In this document: piece after piece, positions 1 through 6,857 of the stretch
Layout of the letters: each line of letters starts with the position of its first letter
How positions within the stretch are numbered: position 1 is the stretch's first letter
Source of the DNA: a bacterium
Lineage (GTDB): Bacteria; Oederibacteriota; JAJYGY01
Assembly (NCBI GenBank): GCA_021790555.1
Contig: JAJYGY010000015.1
Span: 1-6,931 of the forward strand
DNA length: 6,931 nt
Reading direction: 5' to 3'
Position numbers and translations under genes: made by a program
The notes under the pieces: model-generated
What the model was told of the DNA's origin: nothing
Database searches by the model: none
What the model saw: only the letters and a program-made list of their open reading frames with translations

Positions 1-1189
1 GGCCGGGGGCCAGGGCGGCCCGGGTGAGCTCGCCCGCTTCGAGGTGCCCGCCGGCGGCCTGGACGAGGTCCGCGCTGTCCGGGTCGCGCCGCTGCTGCCG
101 GCCGGAGCGCGCGACCTGTACCACCGCTGCAAGGCGCAGGCCAGGCGGGCCCGCCTCGCCTGCGAACAGCTGGGGGAGGCGGCCTCCCTGAGGCCCCGGG
201 CCCTGGCGCTGGCCGGGAAGCAGGAGGCCCTGCTGGAATCCCTGAGGCGGGGCGGGGATCCGGACTCCCTGGGCCGGGAACACGAGGCCCTGCGGGGGGA
301 TTCGCTTTCCCTCGCCGCGGACCTGGAGAAGGCCGGCGCCGGGGAGTGCGAGGACGCCCTGAGGGTGCTGGCCGGAATTTCAGCCCGGGTCCAGGCCCTG
401 CCGGGCCCCCATTCCGGAGCGCTGGGGCTGCGGGTGGAGGTGCTGCGCGAGGACGGAAGCCTGGCCGCCGACTGGCGGGCGCTCTGCCGTTTCGACGGCA
501 TGGATGCCCCCCTGGAGGCGCGCGGCAGGATCGCGGCCGGGGCGGTCTGCGGGCTGGACTTGACGCTGCCCCTGGACCCGTCCCTGCTTTCCCCGCGCCG
601 GGGAAGCCTGGAACTTCGCCTGCGGCACCAGGGCCGGGACCTGACCCTGCGCGAATCCTTCGAGTGGAGGGGCGACAGCCCCCGCGAGTGGGCCGTGTCG
701 GGCCCGCTGCAAGGGGGGCAGGAAGCCCCGGCGCCCTGTTCCGAGGACGAATGGCGGGAGGCCTCAAAGGGCGGGGGGTGGGGGCGCGAACGGTTCGATC
801 CCGTCCGCGTGGTGGCGGGAGGGCGCCAGAAATTCGGTTTCGGAAAGGCCCTGCTCTGCCCCGGGGGCGCCCGCCTGGCCGCGGCCGTGCTGGAAGCCGG
901 CGGCGAGGCGGACTGCTCCTTCACCCTTCGCCACGACGGCAGGGCCCGGCTGTGGATCAACGGGGCCGAGGTGTGGGCCTCGCCCAGGCGGTCCAGCATC
1001 TTCTTTTCCCGGCCGGCCGAATTCCGCTGGAACCTGCGCAAGGGGCCCAACCTGGTCCTTGTCCGGCTGGAGGGCCTGGGCGAGGAGGGGCAGGGATTCC
1101 AGCTTTCGGCCCGGGCCCCCGAGGGGTCCGGCGTGGAGATCCGGTCGAGGCGGCCGGGGGAGGGATTTTGGGACGGTCGGGAGGCCTGA
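1..1189 (+). CDS. C-terminal part of an unidentified protein with a carbohydrate-protein-type beta-sandwich module (5' end outside window)
   Basis: The frame starting at position 2 is open from the window edge to TGA 1187-1189 (395 residues). The GTG at 44 is probably internal, because the preceding codons are equally well biased and no ribosome binding site precedes it. Residues about 35-125 look mainly helical and charged (Arg, Ala, Leu, Glu). Residues about 140-222 look like alternating beta strands. From W230 (WAVSGPL) to the end is a module with D312-G-R-A-R-L-W-I-N-G321 and then LRKGPNLVLVRLEG (345-358). This W-x-V-x-GP, DG-x4-(V/I)NG, L-x-KG-x-N-x-(L/V)-LV pattern is known from beta-sandwich domains at the ends of secreted or surface carbohydrate-active proteins in several phyla. 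No catalytic motif is visible in the part present. It ends 29 nt before the GH65 gene, so co-transcription is likely. A role in binding or handling sugars is inferred from the module and neighbour only. Confidence 0.75.
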   Translation, partial: AGGQGGPGELARFEVPAGGLDEVRAVRVAPLLPAGARDLYHRCKAQARRARLACEQLGEAASLRPRALALAGKQEALLESLRRGGDPDSLGREHEALRGDSLSLAADLEKAGAGECEDALRVLAGISARVQALPGPHSGALGLRVEVLREDGSLAADWRALCRFDGMDAPLEARGRIAAGAVCGLDLTLPLDPSLLSPRRGSLELRLRHQGRDLTLRESFEWRGDSPREWAVSGPLQGGQEAPAPCSEDEWREASKGGGWGRERFDPVRVVAGGRQKFGFGKALLCPGGARLAAAVLEAGGEADCSFTLRHDGRARLWINGAEVWASPRRSSIFFSRPAEFRWNLRKGPNLVLVRLEGLGEEGQGFQLSARAPEGSGVEIRSRRPGEGFWDGREA

Positions 1190-1962
1190 AGCAACTTTCA
1201 TTCGGAAAGGAAGGCAAGATGCAACGGAGCGCGGATCGGTCCGGCTGGCGGGTGGCGGAAAAGGGGTTCCAAAAGGGCCGGGTGGAGGCCCTGGGAGCCA
1301 AGTTCTTCATGGGCAACGGCTACCTGGGGTACCGGGGCACCCTGGAGGAGTTTTCCTCGGCCGAAAGGGTGGCCTGCACGCTTTCCGGGCTCTACGACCG
1401 GCGCGGCCGGGCCTGGCGCGAGCCGGTCAACGCGCCCAACGGCCTGCTGACCGTCCTGGAAAGCGGGGGCAGGCCCCTGAACCCGCTGGCCTGCCGGGTG
1501 GTTTCGCATGAACAGGGGCTGGACCTGCGGCGGGGCCTGCATTTCCGCCGCACCGTCTTCGCCCTGCCCGGGGGAAACCGGGTGGAGGTGCGCGCCGAGC
1601 GCTTCGCCAGCCTGGAAAACCCCCACCTGCTCTGCCTGCGCTACCGGTTCAAGGCCCAGGGGGCCTGCCGGCTGCGGCTTTCCACCGGCATCGACGCCGC
1701 GGTGTGGGACATCAACGGGCCGCACCTGGCGCGCCTGGCGCTCTCCTCGTCGGCGGGCCTTCTGAGGGCCCTGGCCACCACCAACGAGGGCGGCCGCGTG
1801 GCCCTGGCCGAGGCCCTTGAGGACGGCCCCGGGGGCCTGGGCGTGGTCCGGCGCGGATCCGGAATCCTGCGGCAGGGCTCCCTGCGGGCCGAGGCCGGGC
1901 GGGAGTACGGGTTCACCAAGTTCGTCTCGGTGTTCACCAGCCTGGACGGGGTCAAGGACCCC

Positions 1963-1980
1963 GCGGCCGCGGCCGCGGCC
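1963..1980 (+). repeat. Three perfect tandem GCGGCC hexamers (alanine tract)
   Basis: Three exact copies of GCGGCC lie inside the N-terminal part of the GH65 pseudogene and encode a run of six alanines just before the helical region joining the beta-sandwich and the barrel. The reading frame is unaffected. It is probably a simple slippage-type repeat in a surface-exposed linker. Confidence 0.8.
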
Positions 1981-2610
1981 GACTGCGCGCGGGCGGCCGG
2001 GCGGGGATGGGACCGGGCCCTGGAGGGGCATACCCGCCTGTGGGCCGGGCGCTGGGCCGAATCGGACGTGGCCATCGAGGGCGACGCGCCGGCCCAGGAG
2101 GCCCTGCGCTACAGCATCTACCAGCTGCTTTCCATCGCCCCCTCGCATTCCGACAGGGTTTCCATCCCGGCGAGGGGCCTTTCCGGGCAGGTCTACAAGG
2201 GCGCGGTCTTCTGGGACACCGAGATGTTCATGCTGCCCTTCTTCCTCAACTGCCTGCCCGCGCTTGCCCGCAACCTGGTGAAATACCGCTGCCACGGCCT
2301 TCAGGGCGCCCGCCGCAAGGCCGCCTCGCTGGGCCACCGGGGCGCCTTCTACGCCTGGGAGAGCCAGGAGGGCGGGGAGGAGGCCTGCACGCTCTTCAAC
2401 ATCACCGACGTGTTCACCAACCGCCCCATGCGCACCTACTTCGCCGACAAGCAGATCCACATCAGCGCGGACGTGGCCCACGGCATCTGGCGGTATTTCC
2501 AGCTTACCGGCGACGAAAGCCTGCTGGTGGAGGGCGGGGCCGAGGTCATCTGGGAATGCGCGCGGTTTTTCCTTTCGTGGGCCCACTACAAGGCCGACAA
2601 GGGGCGCTAC

Positions 2611-2624
2611 GAGCCCGGGCCGTG
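2611..2624 (+). other. Deletion/frameshift junction inside the GH65 pseudogene
   Basis: The upstream frame reads R-Y-E-P-G-P and then nonsense; the downstream frame reads R-A-V-A-G-M in the frame one base earlier. The family normally has about 18-20 residues here, including the catalytic GPDE motif. The junction contains GGGCC (2617-2621). GGGCC would be expected in frame in GP codons (GGG CCC) and also, one base out of phase, in an N-R-A codon run (AAC CGG GCC). Loss between two such copies gives a 3n+1 deletion and the observed shift. The microhomology route is inference; the missing motif and frame change are seen directly. Confidence 0.7.
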
Positions 2625-3470
2625 GCGGGGATGGCCCTGGAGGCCTCGCGCGTCCTCAAGCGGCGGCAGCCCCGCTTCCACGCCGCGCTGCTGCGCCGGC
2701 TGGGATTTGAAAGGGACCTGGAGGCCCTCGGGGACTTCGCCCGGCGCCTCTACGTGCCGGCCCCGGACCCGCGAAGCGGGGTCATCGAGCAGTTCGACGG
2801 CTACCACCGCCTGGAGGACCCCGGCCTGAAGGAGCTGAAGGCGCGCATGCTCGACCCGCGCGAATACCTGGGCGGCGGCCAGGGGCTTGCCACCACCACC
2901 AAGATCATCAAGCAGGCGGACGTCGTGATGCTGCTCAACGTGCTGGGGGAGGGCTATTCGCGCGAGGTGAAGAAGGCCAACTGGGAATTCTACGAGCCCC
3001 GCACCGAGCACGGGTCCAGCCTGAGTTCCTGCGTCTACGCCCTGGTGGCCGCGTCCATCGGCAAGGTGGAGTGGGCCTACCGCTACTTCCTCAAGACCGC
3101 CACGGTGGACCTGCGGGGCGACGCCAAGCAGTACGTGGGCACGCTCTACATCGGCGGCACCCATCCCGCCGCCAACGGGGGGGCCTGGATGGCGGCCGTG
3201 CTCGGCTTCGGCGGGCTTTCCGCCACGGACCGGGGCATCCGCCTGCGGCCGCGCCTGCCGGCCGGCTGGAAATCCCTCTCCTTCCGCGTCGCCTGGCGGG
3301 GCCAGGGGATGGCGGTGAGGATAGGAAGGGGCTTCGTGGAGGCGCGCGCCGACAGGGGCAACACGCGGGCCTGCCCGGTGGACCTGGGGGGGCGGTTCCG
3401 TCCCTGCCCGCCCGGCGGATCCCTGGCGGGGCGCTGGAAGTCCTGAGGCGCGGATGGGCGGGCCGGGCCC

Positions 3471-3530
3471 GAAAGCGGGAGAACTTGGCCGGGATAGTGG
3501 AGTTTTTGGCGGGTGTTTCAGGCTACGATC
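3471..3530 (+). promoter_or_regulatory. Candidate promoter/operator region upstream of the fusion gene
   Basis: This lies in the 118-nt gap between the GH65 pseudogene and the fusion gene. It contains a 32-nt block (3471-3502) that is 75 % identical without gaps to 6632-6663, and then GCTACGATC with a -10-like TACGAT at 3524-3529. The -10-like site has no good -35 hexamer at the usual distance; GTTTTT at 3502-3507 is the nearest candidate. The stretch 3497-3545 is AT-richer than the surrounding DNA. Placement before a start with its own ribosome binding site supports a promoter. The regulator, if any, is unknown. Confidence 0.45.
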
Positions 3531-3550
3531 GTTTTGAACTTCCCACTCTC

Positions 3551-3557
3551 AAGAGGG
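3551..3557 (+). promoter_or_regulatory. Ribosome binding site of the fusion gene
   Basis: AAGAGGG lies 7 nt before ATG 3565. It supports this start, which also places the HAD motif DLDGV at the usual distance from the N terminus (D11 and D13). Confidence 0.7.
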
Positions 3558-3564
3558 CAACGCC

Positions 3565-6500
3565 ATGGGTTCCAACCTGGAAGCCGTCCTGTTCGACCTG
3601 GACGGGGTCATCGTGGACACGGCCAAGTACCACTACCTGGCCTGGAAGAAGATCGCCGACGAGCAGGGCATCCCCTTCGACGAGGAGATCAACGAGCGGC
3701 TCAAGGGCGTCAGCCGCATGGCCTCGCTGGACATCATCCTGGAGAAGGCTTCGCGCGCCTACAGCCCCGGGGAGAAGGAGGCCCTGGCGGCCAGGAAGAA
3801 CGACTTCTACGTGCAGCTGATCGGCAAGCTGAAGCCCGCCGAGATCCTGCCCGGGGTGCTGAAGTTCCTGCCGGCGCTCAACCGCAACGGCATCAAGACG
3901 GCCATCTGCTCGGCCAGCAAGAACACGGACCTCATCCTGGAACGCCTCAAACTGAAGGGCTACTTCGACACGGTGGTGAGCGGCAAGGACGTCAAGAAGT
4001 CCAAGCCGGACCCCGAGGTCTTCGTCGCCGCGGCCCGGCGCCTGGGCGTGGAGAACGCCCGCTGCGTCGTCATCGAGGACGCCTTCGCCGGCCTGGAGGG
4101 CGCCAAGAGGGCGGGAATGAAGGCCATCGGCCTTGGCGACCCAAAGATTCTGACCAACGCCGACGCGGTCTACCGCGACATCAGCCGGTTTTCCCTTTCC
4201 GACGTGCGCCGCCTGTTCCTCAACGGGAACGGGAACGGCCAGGAGAAAGGACAAGAAAAAGAGAAGCGAAATGGGAGCGCTTCGTCCCGCCCACGGGGCG
4301 GGGGCGCGACGGCTTCGACCACCAAGACGGCGGACCGCTACCTGGAGGTGGACCCCTGGAAGATCGTGGAAAACGGCTTCCACCCCGGACGCGGCCGCGT
4401 GTCCGAATCGCTGTTCTCCCTGGCCAACGAGAGCATGGGCGTGCGCGGCTATTTCGACGAAGGATTCGGCGGCGACCGGCACCAGGGGGCCTACATCAAC
4501 GGGGTCTACGAGGCCAGGAAGATCAGCCCGTCCTACAAGGGCATCTCCACGTCGGGCAACTACATGGTCAACACCCTGGACTGGCTCTACACCCGGGTGA
4601 CGGCCGAAGGCGAGACCCTGGACCTCAACCGCAGCCGGTTCGACGGCTTCCGGCGCGAGCTGGACATGCGCGAGGGCACCCTGGCGCGGGAATTCACCTG
4701 GCACCTTCCCTCGGGCGGGCGGGTGCGCCTGCGTTTCTCGCGCTTCGTCAGCATGGAAACACCCCAGCTGGGCGGCCAGCGCCTGGAAGTGGAGGCCCTG
4801 GACGGGGACGTGGACCTTCAACTGCGCTTCGGGCTGGACTTCGACACCTTCCACGAGGCCAGCGACCGGAAGAACTTCTGGGACTGCCCCAGGAAGGGCC
4901 TGGAAGGCGGGATGCCCTGCATCCTGGGCAGGACGGTCAACACCGGCAAGATGGTGTTTTCGGGCTTCGCCCTGGACGCCCCGGCGGGGACCCGCAAGGA
5001 GTACTTTGAGGAGGAGAAGCTGGTGGGCTACCGGGTGGCCCTGAAGGCCGCGCCCGGCAAGCCCCTGGCCTTCGACAAGAAGGTGGTCAACGAGTCCGGC
5101 TTCGATTCCGGCCTGCCCGTGGACAAGGCCTGGCGCCAGGGGGTGGAGGCGGCGGACAAGGTCGCCGGAAAGCCCTACGACGCCCTCCAGGCGGCCCATT
5201 CGCTGTACTGGGGGCGCCTCTGGGAGACCCTGGACATCCGCATCGAGGGCGACCCGGAGAACCAGCAGGGAATCCGCTACTGCGTGTTCCAGCTGCACCA
5301 GACCTACCACGGCAACAACCCCAGGGCCAACATCGGCGCCAAGGGGCTGACGGGCGAGTTCTACAACGGCCACACCTTCTGGGACACCGAGGCCTACTGC
5401 CTCAACTTCTACCTGTTCAACAACCCGGCCGCGGCCAGGAACCTGCTTCTCTACCGCTACCACCACCTGCCCCAGGCCATCCAGAGGGCCAGGGACATCG
5501 ACTGCGAAGGGGCCTGCTTTCCCTTCGCCACGATCAACGGCGAGGAGGATTGCGGGCTGTGGTGGATCGCCAACACCGAGATCCACGTGGGCCTGGCGGT
5601 CTTCTACGCCATCTGGCACTACGAGCGCGTGACCGGCGACGAGGATTTCCTGTTCAAGGAGGGGGCCGAACTGCTGGTCCAGCTGAGCCGCTTCTACGCC
5701 AGCAGGGGGCAGTGGAGCCAGAAGAGCCGCGACTTCGGCCTCTACGGGGTGATGGGCCCGGATGAGTTCAAGCTGATGGTCAACAACAACTGCTACATGA
5801 ACCTGCTGTCCAAGAAGCTGTTCCAGTACGCCGGCGAGGTGGCCGCCCGCATGAAGCGCAAGGCCCCGGCCAAGTGGCGCGCCCTGGAGTCCAAGCTGGG
5901 GCTGAAGGAGGCCGAACTGAAGGACTGGAAGGCCAAGGCCGCCAAGATGAGGATCCTCCAGGACAGGAAGACGGGGGTTTTCGAGCAGAACGACGGCTTC
6001 TTCGACATGCCCCACATGGACCTGAAGTCCATCCCCGTGGAGCAGTTCCCGCTCTACCACAGCTGGTCCTACGACCGGCTCTACCGCTACGACATGCACA
6101 AGCAGCCGGACGTGCTGCTCTTCCTGTTCTTCTTCAACCGGGAGTTCAGCCCCAGGGTGAAGAAGGCCAACTACGACTACTACGAACCGCGCTGCATCCA
6201 CGAGTCGTCCCTGTCGCCGGCCATCCATTCCATCCTGGCCTCGGAGATCGGCTACCACGCCCAGGCCTACGACCTGGCCCAGTTCGCCTCGCGGCTGGAC
6301 CTGGACAACTACAACCGCAACACCCGCGAGGGCCTGCACACCACGTCCCTGGCCGGGGCCTGGATGAACCTGGTCTACGGGTTCGGCGGCATGCGCAGCG
6401 ACGGCGAGACGCTCAGCTTCGAGCCCTCGCTGCCCGAAAAATGGGATTCGCTGAGCTACCGAGTGCTGTACCGCGGCTCCGTGCTGCAGGTCAAGGTCGA

Positions 6501-6633
6501 CCGCCGGGAGGTCTCGCTGGCCCTGGTGAAGGCGGCGGGAAGGGCCTCGGTGGCGGCCCGGGTCTTCGGCAGGAAAGTGACGGTGGATGCCAAGGGGGTG
6601 AAGGTCAAGGTGCCGGCCAGGCCCCGGCGCTGA
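3565..6633 (+). CDS. Bifunctional beta-phosphoglucomutase (HAD) / GH65 sugar phosphorylase fusion
   Basis: This is a 1022-residue cytoplasmic protein with no signal peptide. Residues 1-219 are a HAD-superfamily beta-phosphoglucomutase: nucleophile and acid/base D11 and D13 in FDLDGVIVDT, T19, H23, K47-GVSR (R51), S116-A-S-K-N120, K147 in SKPDP, and E171-D172. These match the residues known from the Lactococcus enzyme. Residues about 220-256 are a hydrophilic low-complexity linker. Residues about 257-1022 form a full GH65 phosphorylase: beta-sandwich (ES-LFSLANESMGVRG), FWDTE at F605-E609, catalytic acid E734 in GPDEF, phosphate-site-type motifs K846-Q-P-D-V and H879-ESSLS, then GFGGM and LPEKW in the C-terminal sheet. 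The two steps are disaccharide plus phosphate to beta-glucose 1-phosphate, then to glucose 6-phosphate. GH65 specificity is not clear: the segment after FPFATINGEEDC is much shorter than in the upstream GH65. No in-frame ATG or GTG in the linker suggests separate translation of the second half. Confidence 0.93.
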   Translation: MGSNLEAVLFDLDGVIVDTAKYHYLAWKKIADEQGIPFDEEINERLKGVSRMASLDIILEKASRAYSPGEKEALAARKNDFYVQLIGKLKPAEILPGVLKFLPALNRNGIKTAICSASKNTDLILERLKLKGYFDTVVSGKDVKKSKPDPEVFVAAARRLGVENARCVVIEDAFAGLEGAKRAGMKAIGLGDPKILTNADAVYRDISRFSLSDVRRLFLNGNGNGQEKGQEKEKRNGSASSRPRGGGATASTTKTADRYLEVDPWKIVENGFHPGRGRVSESLFSLANESMGVRGYFDEGFGGDRHQGAYINGVYEARKISPSYKGISTSGNYMVNTLDWLYTRVTAEGETLDLNRSRFDGFRRELDMREGTLAREFTWHLPSGGRVRLRFSRFVSMETPQLGGQRLEVEALDGDVDLQLRFGLDFDTFHEASDRKNFWDCPRKGLEGGMPCILGRTVNTGKMVFSGFALDAPAGTRKEYFEEEKLVGYRVALKAAPGKPLAFDKKVVNESGFDSGLPVDKAWRQGVEAADKVAGKPYDALQAAHSLYWGRLWETLDIRIEGDPENQQGIRYCVFQLHQTYHGNNPRANIGAKGLTGEFYNGHTFWDTEAYCLNFYLFNNPAAARNLLLYRYHHLPQAIQRARDIDCEGACFPFATINGEEDCGLWWIANTEIHVGLAVFYAIWHYERVTGDEDFLFKEGAELLVQLSRFYASRGQWSQKSRDFGLYGVMGPDEFKLMVNNNCYMNLLSKKLFQYAGEVAARMKRKAPAKWRALESKLGLKEAELKDWKAKAAKMRILQDRKTGVFEQNDGFFDMPHMDLKSIPVEQFPLYHSWSYDRLYRYDMHKQPDVLLFLFFFNREFSPRVKKANYDYYEPRCIHESSLSPAIHSILASEIGYHAQAYDLAQFASRLDLDNYNRNTREGLHTTSLAGAWMNLVYGFGGMRSDGETLSFEPSLPEKWDSLSYRVLYRGSVLQVKVDRREVSLALVKAAGRASVAARVFGRKVTVDAKGVKVKVPARPRR
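4222..4332 (+). other. Low-complexity interdomain linker of the fusion protein, with AACGGG hexamer repeats
   Basis: Residues about 220-256 join the HAD and GH65 domains. The DNA begins with AACGGG, AACGGG, AACGGC (4222-4239, encoding NGNGNG). A purine-rich stretch (4240-4275) rich in Lys, Glu, Gln and Gly follows, then a Ser/Gly/Thr/Arg segment. It is less GC-rich than the domains and is probably disordered and flexible. It could be the remnant of a former intergenic region; the AGGAGA at 4241-4246 would then be a relic, but the nearby ATG at 4271 is out of frame with GH65. Confidence 0.75.
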
Positions 6634-6690
6634 AAACGGGACAAAGTGCCCGGAATAACGGAGGCCCCCCGCCCGGGCTCTGCTATGCTC
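6632..6690 (+). promoter_or_regulatory. Candidate promoter/operator region downstream of the fusion gene, sharing a block with the one upstream
   Basis: The block 6632-6663 starts inside the stop codon of the fusion gene and matches 3471-3502 at 24 of 32 positions. Eighteen nt after it comes GCTATGCTC (6682-6690) with -10-like TATGCT at 6684-6689, similar to GCTACGATC in the upstream region. It sits before a small ORF with a ribosome binding site. No convincing -35 hexamer is visible at 17 nt. Confidence 0.45.
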
Positions 6691-6699
6691 TGGGCAGGG

Positions 6700-6726
6700 G
6701 GCTCCCCGCGGGGATCGCGGGGAGCC
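6700..6726 (+). repeat. Perfect 10-bp inverted repeat (GC-rich hairpin) in the gap after the fusion gene
   Basis: GGCTCCCCGC (6700-6709) and GCGGGGAGCC (6717-6726) are exact complements around a 7-nt loop. No T-run follows, so it is not a canonical intrinsic terminator. If the -10-like site at 6684 is used, the hairpin would lie near the 5' end of the next transcript, four nucleotides before the GAGGGG ribosome binding site (6731-6736). It could stabilise the mRNA or affect translation; a factor-assisted terminator for the fusion gene is the other reading. Confidence 0.75.
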
Positions 6727-6743
6727 GGCAGAGGGGTCATCCG

Positions 6744-6857
6744 ATGTCCCGCCCGGACAAGGGTTTCCGGCTGTTTTCGGAGTTTCCGCTGCCCCATCCT
6801 GGCGAATGGAAAGCGATGGCCCTCCCGCGCCCGACAAGCGGGAGGCTGGCGGAATGA
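6744..6857 (+). CDS. Small ORF of 37 codons, unknown function
   Basis: It begins at ATG 6744 with GAGGGG (6731-6736) 7 nt upstream and ends at TGA 6855-6857. The third-position G/C share is about three quarters, which is coding-like though lower than in the large genes. The peptide starts MSRPDKGFRLF and ends GRLAE. It has no membrane segment, signal peptide or recognised motif. Its stop overlaps the ATG at 6854 (ATGA), suggesting translational coupling to the next ORF. It could be a small protein or leader peptide, or a chance ORF in a leader region. Confidence 0.4.
   Translation: MSRPDKGFRLFSEFPLPHPGEWKAMALPRPTSGRLAE

Larger units (their letters stand above)
1219..3446 (+). pseudogene. GH65 inverting sugar phosphorylase (nigerose/kojibiose-phosphorylase-like), frameshifted and lacking its catalytic-acid segment
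   Basis: The start is ATG 1219, preceded by AAGGAAGG at 1207-1214. The first frame runs to codon 465 (GRYE, 2602-2613) with clear GH65 features: N-terminal beta-sandwich (about residues 10-250), MGNGYLGYRG near the start, the FWDTE motif (F331-E335), an RPMRTYF segment and KQIHIS (from K411). This frame then loses homology and stops at 2827-2829. Homology resumes in the third frame at about 2616-2622 (RAVAGMALEAS) and continues to TGA 3444-3446 with IEQFDGY, KQADV (K at 2910-2912), H-G-SSLS (H at 3009-3011) and the C-terminal GFGGL and LPAGW elements. Between the halves, the GPDEYH...NNAYTN region carrying the GH65 general-acid glutamate is absent; about 18-20 residues are missing, consistent with a 3n+1 nt deletion. 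The total would be near 760 residues, normal for GH65. The intact enzyme would use phosphate to split an alpha-glucoside, releasing beta-glucose 1-phosphate in the cytoplasm. The exact substrate cannot be read. An assembly or sequencing deletion is the alternative to a real pseudogene. Confidence 0.88.

Noticed and set aside
1198..2586. Minus-strand ORF of 462 codons opposite the GH65 pseudogene
   Set aside because: Same codon-bias shadow effect; no family features, and it overlaps well-supported GH65 coding sequence entirely.
2602..2650. Programmed ribosomal frameshift in the GH65 gene
   Set aside because: No slippery heptamer is visible, and a frameshift alone would not explain the absence of the catalytic segment from every frame.
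4271..4600. Separate small gene starting at ATG 4271 behind the AGGAGA in the linker
   Set aside because: It is out of frame with the GH65 domain that fully occupies this DNA, and its translation is arginine/proline-rich without family features.
6700..6726. Intrinsic (Rho-independent) terminator
   Set aside because: The stem is strong, but the following bases (GGCAGAGGGG) contain no T-run, so I call it only an inverted repeat.
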